Positions 43,701 through 53,640 of a stretch of 64,000 bases of DNA are shown one piece after another. The notes under the pieces are model-generated. The model was not told the DNA's origin. It searched no databases and worked only from the letters and a program-made list of their open reading frames with translations. The position numbers and the translations under genes are program-made. Where the stretch lies: positions 1 to 64,000 of the forward strand of contig JALQPE010000009.1 in NCBI GenBank assembly GCA_030407315.1, in the 5' to 3' direction. The stretch comes from Asparagopsis taxiformis. Taxonomy: Eukaryota; Rhodophyta; Florideophyceae; Bonnemaisoniales; Bonnemaisoniaceae. Positions within the stretch are counted from its first letter, which is position 1. Each line of letters starts with the position of its first letter.

Positions 43701-44830
43701 GAACGCTACGGATGAAACGCAAGGACTATGAAGGTATGCGTGAGATGTCTAATTTCAAGCGGGACATTTCGGATCAAGCACCTAGCCACTCGTACATGAG
43801 GAAAGTCATTTTACCGTTCATTCAGAAAACATGTTTCCCACAAATCATGAATACAACGTGTGAAATAGATGTAACAAGAAGCGGCTCTAGGCTTGGAAAG
43901 ATGTCTCCAGGACTGTCTAGTAGCCGTAGAGCTCATTGTACTACATCGGTACGAGTCGTGCTACCGAGCACATGGGCGGAAAGGGATATACAGACCGGAC
44001 CCATTCTGGACTGCATAAAGTCTAGTAGAAAGGGATAATAGTGATGAAAGGGAAGATGAAGCATATCAAATTGCTTCAGAAAGTATTGAAAACTCTTTCA
44101 TTGTCAAATGCCGTTCAGCTGTTCTGAATGACCCATTCCATCGCATTTCGGTAAGTGCATCAGATCATGACGGTCACAAGATGGACAGAAAGGTATACGC
44201 CCGACATGGAGACGAGTTGAGGATCATATGTATGCCGACGACAAATCAAGAGGCTCTAGGGCCTCTTACCAGCTCGTAGCTAAGCTGGGAGGAGCCAGAA
44301 CGAATCAGGGAAAGAACATCGAAACTGGAAAGAATTCTAGGAGCAGAAGAAGTTTTCCAGCAAGGAGTGACTGGAGAATAGAAGCTATAGCTTCTTGCAA
44401 TCGGAGAAGAACAACAAGAATTAAATATGGAAGGTGTGATAGGCCCGCAACTCGATGCAATGCAAGCAACCGAGAAAAGAAACGCGAGGCTTGTCGTCTC
44501 CACCACAACGCTCGACGGAGAACATTGCAACAATGATATTCGGGCAGGTGACGCTATCACTCTGTTTCGGCCAAAATTTAAGTCTGACGGGAGCATATTC
44601 GAAGGGTTACTACTCGTGAACAGACATCTGAAGAAAGGACGCTCTGAACATGCAGCTATATCGCGAACAAATTCGGGTGAAAGACGTCCAGCTAATAGCT
44701 CCAGACAAGAGGTCTAGATGGCACCCCGGCTCTATAAACGTATGGATGCCTGTAGTGAGGGGAATGGTTCCGATGGCAGGAAATATATCCTATACCGATT
44801 TCTGCGACTTAGTTTCTACCGCTTACATAG
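40719..44830 (+). mobile_element. CACTA element, copy 2 (inserted in an oxygenase gene)
   Basis: The left terminus CACTACTGTGTCTGAAATCG at 40719 and the next 3.4 kb match copy 1 (17796-21215) closely. It contains the imperfect 68-bp palindrome (42400-42467) and continues further into the transposase gene than copy 1. No right terminus is visible; similarity to a transposase ends near 44830 and a subfamily A MITE array follows from 45060. Confidence 0.8.
43304..44830 (+). pseudogene. Decayed Tnp2-like transposase (copy 2)
   Basis: The ATG at 43304 opens a basic N-terminus as in copy 1, but an in-frame TAA follows at about codon 33, where copy 1 has GAG. Matching pieces continue in several frames: LLTWPVFSAIMLLSGTLRMK and ISDQAPSHSYMRKVILPF (43649-44038), VRVVLPSTWAERDIQTGPI, then HCNNDIRAGDAITLFRPKF (44427-44717) and GRKYILYRF (near 44780). 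These align in order with residues 1 to about 540 of the 1168-aa transposase at 1854-5360. The catalytic core is missing, so this copy is dead. Confidence 0.8.
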
Positions 44831-45059
44831 TACTCATGATTCGCCCTCTCTATTTCCTCCATTATTGGCCTACTATTGCAGAACTCCACTACATACACCT
44901 CCCGCCTTCGTCTCTTCTCTACTTTCGTTAAGCTGCAGACTTAGTTGACACACCATTTCAATCGATCTGCTGCAGCTCAATAACCCCGCCTTGGCCACTG
45001 GAGCTCCTCTACTTAGCCATCTCAGCGCAACAAAAATTACTACGTAATTATTCTTCCGT

Positions 45060-45790
45060 GGCAACAGCCAGTTGCTCCATTTCCATTGGCTGAAATTTCG
45101 TTGGAAATTCCCAGCCAATGGCGAGGTTGCACTTGGCCTAGTCCGCCCGAAAACTATACCCGGTATTATTTTGGCATGGCAATTGCCAGGTGCACGATTT
45201 GCATTGGCTGAAAATTGGCTAGATATCCCCAGCCTATCGTGTGGCTGAGCCTGGCCTAGTCTACCTAAACATAGTACCGGATATTAAGTTACCATGGCAA
45301 AGGCTAGCTCCACTATTGGCACTGGCTCCAAGTTGCCTGGATATCCCCAGACTAGTTTTAGCTAAGCCTGGCCTAGTCTAACTAAACGTAATACCGGATA
45401 TTAATTTGGCGTGGGAAATGCTAGGTCCACTATTGACACTGGCTGCAAGTTGGCTGGACATCCCCATCCTATGGTGCTGCTTTAGTCAGCCTAGTCCGAC
45501 CAAAAAGATTACTGGGTAATATATTGGCATGGCAAATGCCAGTTGCTCCATTTTCATTGGCTGAAATTCCGTTGGAAATTCTCAGCCAATGGCGAGGTTG
45601 CACTTGGCCTGGTCCGCCCGAAAACTATACCCGGTATTATTTTGGCATGGCAATTGCCAGGTGCACGATTTTCATTGGCTGAAATTTCGTTGGAAATTCT
45701 CAGCCAATGGCGAGGCTGCACTTGGCGTAGTACGCCCAAAAACTATACCCGGTATTATTTTGGCATGGCAAATGTCACGTGCACTATGCT
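45060..45790. repeat. MITE-like ~119-bp array, subfamily A
   Basis: Units carry TATACCCGGTATTATTTTGG and CATGGCAATTGCCAGGTGCA with arms CCAATGGCGAGG and CCATT-like outer ends. The middle units (45240-45530) are more diverged, with ACCGGATATTAATTTGGC cores, so the array mixes old and recent copies. Confidence 0.75.
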
Positions 45791-47310
45791 GAGGGCGCTG
45801 TACGGGCTGGGAGGAGAATTATTGGGATGGACAGTGGACTACGTGCCCATGAACACATGTCCTATTGGAGAAATGTGATCATACGCCACAAATAATGTTG
45901 TTACTGTCACGGCAATGCGGTGGGCGGTGGGGGATGTGATATGAGCGTCTGGGAAAATTTACGTCATTTCACATATTGTCAGAAGTATGACATAGTACAG
46001 AGTAGTATGTATACGTGCAGCGGAAAGTTGGTACAAGGAAGAAGCAACCAGTTCAATTCAGTGCAAAATGATTTAACTCCTTTCATTTCATTCCAGGTCA
46101 TAAATGCATTGTAGTGTAATTGGGCAGTCAGTGGGTTGGTCATGACCAACATGTCTGCAGACGGGGCTGAACAACGCAAAACGGGTTCGACCTACACATA
46201 CGTGATATCCTCAAATACTGCGTACATGTACATGTATTATCCATACGTGTGGTCAGGTTACGTGCCAGGCGTCAGGGTTTGAGAGGTAGTATGGCTGTAG
46301 TGATCCGGGAATGGAATGAAGACAGTGAACGGTAGTGTTGAGATCTCAACATCGTAAAGCTCTAGACCACTCAAGTAGTCTAGAGCTTTATGATTGCGGA
46401 GTTTTACTTCTTTGTACAAATTTCATTCATGGTATCGTGACGAAAGAAGGGGAGGCATTGTGACAAGATGTAGTGAGGACTTAGAGATAGAACGCGCTTG
46501 TGGTTCAGTACAGATATATCCATGTATAGTATGAATGCTAGGAGAGATGAAAGGAGGTATGTTTTGGAAATTTATCGCATGCGTGTGTAGCAAAAATGAG
46601 ATCCAAACTAATGCTTCCCGGAGTGTTCTGAACCTGGCGAGGCGGTTTGCAATCTCCAGCACGTTGTTCTGTACAGCCATGGTACATATTTTGTTCGCTC
46701 TCCTTTGTTGTATTCAATGTTGCATGAACTGAAGACCGCTCTCCACCCCAGCTCCGAGCACTGATCTACGTGTTCGACCTTGCCCTTTTCGGGTCATCCA
46801 TCCATTCTCTTCTTTGTTTATTAGCTCGTTCGTCGGCTCATTCATATATTGAAAGATTAGATTGCAATACGCCCATGTATTGTCAAAGTCCATGTCGCAC
46901 GCACACTAATCGTCCCAAATCAAATCACTCCCCCTCATTAAATCATGCACATTCTCCATTCAACTACTATTTCTATTTCCCTGTACTCTCCAGCTCCTCA
47001 CTTCACGAGCGAAAATACGGGATATGGAACACTCTCCCGTGCGTTCGAATATACTTTCACAATCCCTTTCGCCCCTTCCTCACCCATGTTCCCAGAGTCA
47101 TGCTTACAGGCGCTCTCACTGAGCACAATTCTTAACTTCCACGTTTGGTGTCGAAGCTGCCACCCGCCTCTTTCTATTTATTATTGCATCTGCACACAAT
47201 ACTGTTTTACGCAATGATGATGCAGCACTCAAACACAAACTCATTCGCATCTTGAAAGTCATGGAGAAAACGATTACGTCTTTCGTCAATTCCGATTTCA
47301 GGCCACTCAG
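45791..47310. other. No gene recognised; one hairpin at 46355-46390
   Basis: About 1.5 kb without a recognisable gene. A stem with 13-bp arms TAAAGCTCTAGAC and its complement around 10 nt lies at 46355-46390. The part after 46700 is pyrimidine-rich on the plus strand, as is the start of the window. Confidence 0.45.
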
Positions 47311-47360
47311 TTCAGCACAACTTTCGAAACAGCCAAAGATATTTCACGCTGGCTCAATTG
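47311..47360 (-). pseudogene. Scrap of the 507-aa CACTA protein gene
   Basis: About 50 bp (CAGCCAAAGATATTTCACGC and flanks) closely match part of the gene at 32493-34016 (around 33205-33250). The match stops exactly at the copia LTR boundary at 47361, so the retrotransposon inserted into a copy of that gene. The other half is not seen. Confidence 0.6.
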
Positions 47361-47848
47361 TGTTGAAACGAATTGGTCGCTTACCGAGCGTTTACTGAAT
47401 CTGCGAGCTCACTACATAATTTGTATTCTCGCCGAGGTGTGCCGGCGGTGCTAAGGACAGCCTGTTAATAGCTGCTCCAGACAGTCTGTCACTGACAGTC
47501 TGTCCTAGCAAGCACCCGCTGCCAATGTGGTACACGTGGGCTTCTCTATCATATCATCCACACGTGTACACTTATCATAACATTTTCCCTCTGCCATGAT
47601 GGCAACCCATCTTGGCATTTCTAATTACTAATCGAAACTATGACAAACAAATTGAAACTTCAGACGCTGTTATCTCCGTGAAGAAAGGTCGTAGAAGCTT
47701 CGGAGAAGTTGCTACCCGACTAATTCGGGCACGCTGAACACGATGAGATAGGTTTCGGAGCGCCTAGAGCACTCCTTCTAGGAGAAATCGAGGGTCAAAG
47801 TTTTCTCACGTAATTGAGCCCCTCAGGGCCAATTCCAGTGCTTCAACA
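47361..47848 (-). repeat. 3' LTR of the copia element
   Basis: The 488-bp LTR has inverted ends TGTTGAA and TTCAACA. Its right edge overlaps the stop codon of the polyprotein. The first 75 bp on the plus strand (TGTTGAAACGAATTGGTCGC onwards) match 53267-53341 exactly or nearly so. Confidence 0.9.
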
Positions 47849-50800
47849 CTCCCCCTCTTTGACCTTCTCGATTAATGATTTGGTAGTTACCCCCATAAGT
47901 TCACGAATCTTGACGAACTGAATCCTTTGCAGAGGCTTAGTGAGGACATCCGCTACCATATCAGATGTTGGACAGCAGTCGATATCGAACATCCCTTCGA
48001 GGAGGCAATCCCGGACAAAGTGATACCGAATGTCGATATGCTTTGTGCGGGTTCCAGAAGCATCGTTCCTAGCCATTTTGATAGATCCTTGATTATCCAC
48101 ATTGATGAGGATAGGATCTGCAGGATTTGTACTGCTGCTGAAACCAACGATGTTTCTCAGCCAGATTGCCTCCTTCACTGCTGCACTGAGAGCCATGTAT
48201 TCGGCTTCTGAGGAAGACTGGGCTACACAGCCCTGCTTACGAGACTTCCAGCTCACCGCTCCTCCAGCCATCTTGAAGACATAGCCACTGGTCGACTTCC
48301 GGTTGATAGTACAACCGCCCCAGTCCGAGTCGCTGTACCCGACTGGTGCAAGTGTTGCTGTAGCTTTATACATCACGCCAAAGTCCCGTGTACCAGCGAT
48401 GTAGCGTAGGACACGTTTAACGGCTACCCAGAGAGCTTTTGTCGGGGCCTCAACGAACTGTGCAAGTCTCCCAACGGCAAATGCGATGTCAGGGCGAGTT
48501 CCCACCGCTAGGTACATCAGGCTTCCAATTGCTCTGCGATAGAGCGTAGAGTCTATGGGCTCAGTTTCGGTATCCGCGACGGAGATCTGAGCTTGCATTG
48601 GCGTAACAACCGGACTTGCGTTTTCCATTCCAAACCGTTCCAATACCTTCTCAGCGTAGCGGGACTGATTCAAGTGTAGCAGTCCTTTCGAGGTGTTGCG
48701 CGCAATCTCCAGGCCAAGACATACCCGAGCTCTACCACAATCCTTCATCTCGAAACGCTTGCTGAACTCTGCTTTCAGCTCATCCAACATATCTCTACTG
48801 CTTGAAGCAAGAAGAATATCGTCGACGTATAGTGCAATGATGATCATAGAGTCGTCACGATACCTGACATAGAAACATGGATCGTACGGAGAGCTCTGGA
48901 AGTCGAGCTGTGAAATGAGAAAGTCATCGATCTTAGCATGCCACTGCCTCGGAGCTTGTTTGAGTCCGTATAGAGCCTTTTGCAGTTTGCAGACATGGTC
49001 TGGATGCTTCGAGTCGATGAATCCCTCCGGCTGCTCCATGAAGATGTCCTGCTCGAGATCTCCGTAGAGAAAGGCTGTTTTGACGTCCATTTGGTCGCAG
49101 TGCAAATCGTGGTGGACAGTGAGCGCAAAAAACATGCGAAGGGTACAGAACTGGACAACGGGGGCATAAGTCTCGGAGTAGTCGATGCCGTACTTCTGCT
49201 GGAATCCTCGAGTTACGAGTCGAGCTTTGTGTTTGATCGAGTGCTCACCAGTTTCACTGACAACATCTTTGCGTTTGAAGACCCACTTCGAAGTGAGGAG
49301 GTTGAGAGCTTCACTGCGAGGGACCAGAATCCAGGTGCCATTTGCTTCAAGGGAATCCATCTCGGACTGAATGGCCTCAATCCAGAGATCTTTTTCCTCC
49401 CCCTTGGTCACCTCAGTGAAGGTAAGAAGATGTTCCGGAGTGGTATCAGCAGTAGTGGAGACAAGGGCAGTTGTTTTCCACCACTCACCCGGAGGTTTAC
49501 GAGATCGGGAAGATTTACGCGGAGCGTTAAGGAGAGACTCATCAGTAGATGCTGAGGGAGTTGGTGGAGGAGATTGAGGTTGTGGAGCGTTGGTGTCAGA
49601 GTCAGAGTCCGAATGGGATGAAGGAGGAGTATCCTGTTTGGTAGAGAGACCAGACTTGCTGTCTCCATCCCATGGCTCAGTATTGGACTCAGGAGCAGCA
49701 TCAACGCTGTTGTAGTCTGTATCAGAAGATGGTAAACGCTTCTTCTGCAGCTCGTCGAACACTACGTCTCGCGACACAACGACCTTTTCATTTGCTGTGT
49801 CCCATAGTTTGTAGGCTTTCTGGGAGCTTGCGTATCCAAGCATAATTGCTTCCTTTGCCCGCAAATCAAGGGTCTGAAGAAGTTTATCAGGCGTTTTGTA
49901 CCAGCATCTACTTCCGAACGTTCGCATATGAGCAATACTCGGTTTCCTACCATACCAGATCTCATACGGAGTATTTCCTGTTGGCAGGGAGCGGCTGGTG
50001 ACACGGTTACGAATGTAGGCAGCACAGGAGAGTGCTTCTGCCCAGAACTCGAATGGGGTGTTGCTGTGATGGAGCATGGCACGAATTTGATCTTTGAGGG
50101 TTCTGTTCATTCTCTCTGCCACACCATTCTGTTGCGGAGTGTATGCACAGGTGGTCTGACGTTTGATTCCTTTGCTGTCGAGGAAGGAGGTAAAGTCGTT
50201 TGAGAAGAACTCTCCCCCTCCATCCGAGCGTAGTTGGCGGAGTTTACAACCAGTTTGCGTTTCAGCAATGCGCAGGAATCTCTGGAAGGAGTCGAAGCAA
50301 TCGGACTTACGGTGGAGCGGGTATACCGTTAGCCATCGGGACTTGTCATCGATGAATGTCACAAAGTATCGAGCTCCCCCTTTCGAGAGTACTTCCATCG
50401 GCCCTGCCAGATCTGTGTGAACCAACTGGAGTAGCTCAGATGCTCTCGTTTCGGAGAGCTTTGGAATAGCTGCTCGGGGTATTTTGCCGGTTATGCATCC
50501 TTCACATGGGGCACCTGCATCTGATTTCTGAGATTTGATTCGAAGGCCCTTCACAGCAGATAGCTGCTCCATGCGTGAGATACCGGATTTGTTGACATGC
50601 CCGAGCCGCTCGTGCCAGAGCTGTAGCGAGGCCACACAGGCTGTTTGCTGCACATGATCTTTTGGGGCCTTTGACGAGAAGAGATCAATGGCATAGAGTC
50701 CCTTGCTTCTCCGTCCAGTGGCTATCGGTTTGTTGTTCTGAGTCAGGATGACTGTATTGTTATTGAACTGCACCGATATGCCTCGAGTAGTGAGGGTGCT

Positions 50801-51925
50801 GACGGAGATGAGAGAAAATACAAAAGAGGGAACGTGGAGGACGTCACGAAGTATGCACTGTTTTATTTCCCCATATAGAGAGATCATTAAACGAACATCA
50901 CCACGGCCGACTGCCATTGAGGTAGACTTATCTCCCAGAGTTACGGAGAACGGTGTTATTTCCTTATAGGAAACAAACATGGAGCGATCGAAGGTCATGT
51001 GAGAGGTGGCAGCAGAGTCTATGTACCAAGTTGATGTATGAAGAGATCCAGGAGTAGTTGACATGAGGCAAACATACTCTTTCTCTTCATCATTATGGAA
51101 AGTAGACGCTGAAACAGAGTTTGATGGAGGATTGCCTTCTGAATCGGTGAGAGTAACCATGGCAGAAGGTTTAGACCGTGCAGGCCGAGAGCGGGATGGA
51201 CGGCCATACTTTTGCCAACAATACGGTTCAGTGTGGTTGGTACGACCGCAATGAGTGCATTTCTTTCGGTTACTGCCGGGTTGTTTTCCAGACCTGGATA
51301 ATAATGCAGCTGAGTCAGAAGAAGAGCTTCCAGGTTTCAAAATAGAAGCTCTACGTTCCTCCTGAAGAAGGAGGCTTCGGACTTTGTCGAAGGTGAATGT
51401 AGGGTCCTCATCACCTATAGCATCAAGAGCAGTAATGAGTGTCTGGAAGGAAGAAGGAAGGCCATTGAGGACAGCCATAGCCATTTCCTTGTCGTCGATG
51501 ATCACGCCCATAGAGCTGAGAACCGAGGCCATCTGTCGAACACGATTAATGTAGACGAGCATCTGTTCACCGGGCTTCATAGTGGCAGTATAGAAATCAC
51601 GCCTTGCAGCTAGTTTGTTTAGGAGAGTGTGCCTTTGGTGCACGTTACAGATCTCCTGCCACATTTCCAGAGCAGTAGTGGTGTGTGAGACGTTCTTGAG
51701 CATCTCATCAGACAACGTGATCCCGATGGTCATCCGAGCAGTTTTGTCTTTGCGAAGCCACTTGGACAGTGCTTCCTGTTCTGCCGGGCGTGGAGGACGT
51801 AGGTCAGGATCGATCATTTCGTCCACCTCGCGGTGTCCGAGGATGAGCTCCATCTTTTGCTTCCATGAGTGGAAGTTGGAGTAGTCCAGCTTTTCAATGC
51901 GAATGCCGGATGAAGTGCTCTCCAT
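47843..51925 (-). CDS. Ty1/copia gag-pol polyprotein, intact
   Basis: The 1360-aa ORF starts at ATG and has all domains in copia order. Gag includes a zinc knuckle C-x2-C-x4-H-x4-C (223-236, CTHCGRTNHTEPYC). Aspartic protease: YIDSAATSHM (301-310). Integrase: a HHCC zinc site (H-x-x-x-LGH near 438-442 and CEGC near 474-477), then catalytic D505 (HTDLAG), D568 (RSDGGGEF) and E604 (GVAERMNR). Reverse transcriptase: DVKTAFLYGDL (947-957) and YVDD (1033-1036). RNase H: YSDSDWGG (1197-1204), SSSEAEYMAL (1238-1247) and NVDNQGS (1275-1281). Integrase before reverse transcriptase marks Ty1/copia, not Ty3. No stop or frameshift is present, so the protein could be functional. The stop lies inside the 3' LTR edge. 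Confidence 0.95.
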   Translation of the reverse strand: MESTSSGIRIEKLDYSNFHSWKQKMELILGHREVDEMIDPDLRPPRPAEQEALSKWLRKDKTARMTIGITLSDEMLKNVSHTTTALEMWQEICNVHQRHTLLNKLAARRDFYTATMKPGEQMLVYINRVRQMASVLSSMGVIIDDKEMAMAVLNGLPSSFQTLITALDAIGDEDPTFTFDKVRSLLLQEERRASILKPGSSSSDSAALLSRSGKQPGSNRKKCTHCGRTNHTEPYCWQKYGRPSRSRPARSKPSAMVTLTDSEGNPPSNSVSASTFHNDEEKEYVCLMSTTPGSLHTSTWYIDSAATSHMTFDRSMFVSYKEITPFSVTLGDKSTSMAVGRGDVRLMISLYGEIKQCILRDVLHVPSFVFSLISVSTLTTRGISVQFNNNTVILTQNNKPIATGRRSKGLYAIDLFSSKAPKDHVQQTACVASLQLWHERLGHVNKSGISRMEQLSAVKGLRIKSQKSDAGAPCEGCITGKIPRAAIPKLSETRASELLQLVHTDLAGPMEVLSKGGARYFVTFIDDKSRWLTVYPLHRKSDCFDSFQRFLRIAETQTGCKLRQLRSDGGGEFFSNDFTSFLDSKGIKRQTTCAYTPQQNGVAERMNRTLKDQIRAMLHHSNTPFEFWAEALSCAAYIRNRVTSRSLPTGNTPYEIWYGRKPSIAHMRTFGSRCWYKTPDKLLQTLDLRAKEAIMLGYASSQKAYKLWDTANEKVVVSRDVVFDELQKKRLPSSDTDYNSVDAAPESNTEPWDGDSKSGLSTKQDTPPSSHSDSDSDTNAPQPQSPPPTPSASTDESLLNAPRKSSRSRKPPGEWWKTTALVSTTADTTPEHLLTFTEVTKGEEKDLWIEAIQSEMDSLEANGTWILVPRSEALNLLTSKWVFKRKDVVSETGEHSIKHKARLVTRGFQQKYGIDYSETYAPVVQFCTLRMFFALTVHHDLHCDQMDVKTAFLYGDLEQDIFMEQPEGFIDSKHPDHVCKLQKALYGLKQAPRQWHAKIDDFLISQLDFQSSPYDPCFYVRYRDDSMIIIALYVDDILLASSSRDMLDELKAEFSKRFEMKDCGRARVCLGLEIARNTSKGLLHLNQSRYAEKVLERFGMENASPVVTPMQAQISVADTETEPIDSTLYRRAIGSLMYLAVGTRPDIAFAVGRLAQFVEAPTKALWVAVKRVLRYIAGTRDFGVMYKATATLAPVGYSDSDWGGCTINRKSTSGYVFKMAGGAVSWKSRKQGCVAQSSSEAEYMALSAAVKEAIWLRNIVGFSSSTNPADPILINVDNQGSIKMARNDASGTRTKHIDIRYHFVRDCLLEGMFDIDCCPTSDMVADVLTKPLQRIQFVKIRELMGVTTKSLIEKVKEGEC
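47849..47860 (-). promoter_or_regulatory. Polypurine tract
   Basis: AAAGAGGGGGAG on the minus strand directly precedes the LTR start TGTTGAAG. It is the expected primer for plus-strand DNA synthesis. Confidence 0.8.
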
Positions 51926-52109
51926 GGCTCTGTATTATGTCTTATCTGTTCGACCCTTCCCAAGTGGACAACCGATAGTCGTCTAGGACCAAGCTGGGAT
52001 CTATAGGATAGAGACTTTTAGCTAAGAGCAAGATGAGTGGAGAACAAGAAAACAAGGTTTATCAAAGAGAAATCAGCTAGATTTCTATTGTGTCTAGAGA
52101 AGAGGAGTA

Positions 52110-52626
52110 CTACTTATCGGAGGAGGAAGAAGCCTTAGAGGCTTTAGCGGCTTTGAGAGTCTTCTCGATGCCACGGTGGCGACTACCGCGGAGGTGGTTG
52201 TCGAACTCGCTCTGGGTGCGAACGATGACACCGCAGGGCTTGCAGACCTTGAGACCACCTTCCTTGAGGCGTTCGATAGTCTTCTTATGTCTAGAGCCGC
52301 TGAAGTGTGCGACTCTAGACTCGGCGGAGTTGAGAAAGACGTTGCAGTGATGGCACCTCGAGCGGTTTGCCTTCTTGTGAGCGGCGTACTTCTTCTTGTT
52401 ATCCCTCCTTTCGGCGATGCTGTAGGCTTTGCGGAAGACCCGGTCTTGGAGAGACTCCCCCTCGCGACGAAGCCTGGGAGGCTGCTCGTCGGTGCGCGGT
52501 TCCACGCGGTCTTCGTCACTGCTAGACACTGCAGAGATAAGAGAACAAGAGAGTTAGAAGTTATACCGATCAATACTAAGGTCTAAACCTTGAAATAGAC
52601 CGAAAGGTGAAAGGTATAAACTTACT
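52110..52626 (-). CDS. Two-zinc-finger (U1/matrin-type C2H2) protein with a start codon made by splicing
   Basis: The product has 139 aa. It carries two C-x2-C-x12-H-x5-H fingers: CHHCNVFLNSAESRVAHFSG ending RH (about 58-80) and CKPCGVIVRTQSEFDNHLRG ending RH. This spacing is the zf-met/JAZ type, often bound to double-stranded RNA. The main exon (52110-52528) has no ATG at its start. A 97-bp intron, 52529-52625, with GTAAGT at the 5' end and CTCTTATCTCTGCAG at the 3' end, places A (52626) next to TG (52528-52527). This creates ATG for MSSSDEDR. The gene lies between the copia PBS and gag in the same orientation, so it is either a captured host gene or an element gene. Upstream exon extent is unknown. 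Confidence 0.6.
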
Positions 52627-52806
52627 TGTGGAAACAGTTGACAATAAAACCAAACGTTTGATGAGTTTATTCGGTGATATGTAAAGGCTATAACGCTATA
52701 CCGATCAGGACAAGGTCACTGTCTTACAAGAGCAGGACCGAGTTGAGAAAGGTATAGACTAGCCAATATAAAAGCAAAGGTCGATTCCAGTAATTGGGCC
52801 TTGAAT

Positions 52807-52893
52807 GGCCCGGTAGCCGAGTCGGTTGGACGGTCCACGGCGATGTATAGATCCTTGGTTCGAGTCCCAGCAGCGACGCTGGCCAAACTTTTT
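52807..52893 (+). other. tRNA-like sequence with Pol III A and B boxes
   Basis: TAGCCGAGTCGG (52814-52825) fits the A box TRGCNNAGYNGG and GGTTCGAGTCC (52857-52867) fits the B box exactly; 31 nt separate them, as in a tRNA. A T5 run at 52889-52893 could end transcription. However the acceptor stem pairs at only about four of seven positions and no anticodon stem forms. I call it a tRNA-derived remnant or SINE head, not a tRNA. It is antisense to the copia leader. Confidence 0.4.
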
Positions 52894-53252
52894 CTTACGC
52901 GAACCCCAAATAAAAGAATGATGTCACCTGATGACGATGACCCAGAGACGGATGGCAAGATGACAGAGTGTCAGTGTGACACAGTGTGGATGACAGGATG
53001 TCAGTGTCAGTGACAGGATGACACAGTGTCGGCGCGGAGCGGCGACAGAGGTGCGCGGCGGCGACAGAGGTGCGTGGAGGAGACGCTCAGCAAGTCCGCG
53101 GAAGCGCGGGAAGGCGCAGAACGGAAGAAAAGCGAGTAGACGAAGAGAAGATAGAACGAGGCGAGAACAAGACGAAATAGGTAAGAGAACGCCGACGCGA
53201 ACGACGCACTTACCAACGCGCTAGCGAATAAGAAACGACCCGAGCGAGCGCA

Positions 53253-53266
53253 CTGGGCCCATAACC
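53253..53266 (-). promoter_or_regulatory. Primer binding site (half-tRNA-iMet type)
   Basis: On the minus strand GGTTATGGGCCCAG directly follows the 5' LTR end (53267). It is complementary to the anticodon arm of initiator tRNA-Met (CTGGGCCCATAACC). Drosophila copia is known to prime with such a 5' half of tRNA-iMet. The TRIM at 29809-30077 has nearly the same site. Confidence 0.85.
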
Positions 53267-53341
53267 TGTTGAAACGAATTGGTCGCTTACCGAGCGTTTA
53301 CTGAATCTGCGAGCTCACTACATAATTTGTATTCTCGCCGA
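53267..53341 (-). repeat. Truncated 5' LTR of the copia element
   Basis: 75 bp match the left edge of the 3' LTR. The match ends at CTCGCCGA (53334-53341), after which the sequence belongs to another repeat family. Confidence 0.85.
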
Positions 53342-53640
53342 CGTCTGTGTTCTCGGAAATGGACGCGGACGTCCACAACCTCTAGTACACCTAGTATTAC
53401 TAGGGGGACGTCCATGTTCTCCAGTATTTTTGGATGTCCGCCTAGAACCGGACGTCCATGCGGTCTAGTACGTCTAGTATTACTAGGGCGACATTCATTG
53501 TTTCTAGTACCACGGATGTCCCCCTCGGGATGGACTTCCGCCATGTCTATGTCCACCTAGGACGGGCGCCGGTTCAGAAATTCAAAAATTTCGACCCCAG
53601 AAATTTCTGCCGCCGTGCTCGACATGGATGTCCGCATCCA
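53342..53640 (-). repeat. GGACGTCC/CTAGTA repeat region
   Basis: Irregular repeats of GGACGTCC, TCTAGTA and CTAGTATTACTAGGG occur. The edge ACGTCTGTGTTCTCGGAAAT matches, in reverse complement, the sequence just upstream of the methyltransferase gene (15550-15590). This is probably the end of an element related to the one at 15020-17701. The rest of it is not in this part of the window; 53641-54929 is pyrimidine-rich and holds no gene I can support. Confidence 0.6.

Larger units (their letters stand above)
47361..53341 (-). mobile_element. Ty1/copia LTR retrotransposon
   Basis: The element is read on the minus strand. The 3' LTR (47361-47848) is complete, the 5' LTR (53267-53341) is truncated. 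Between them lie a primer binding site, a leader with a spliced zinc-finger ORF, and one intact 1360-aa gag-pol ORF. The purine-rich tract AAAGAGGGGGAG (47849-47860) abuts the 3' LTR. At 53342 the sequence changes to GGACGTCC-type repeats, so the upstream part of the 5' LTR was lost or replaced. No target duplication can be checked. Confidence 0.9.

Noticed and set aside
46355..46390. Rho-independent terminator
   Set aside because: The hairpin lacks a T-run and the DNA is eukaryotic; it fits the general palindrome excess.
52807..52893. A functional tRNA gene
   Set aside because: A and B boxes are good, but the acceptor stem pairs at only about four of seven positions and there is no anticodon stem.
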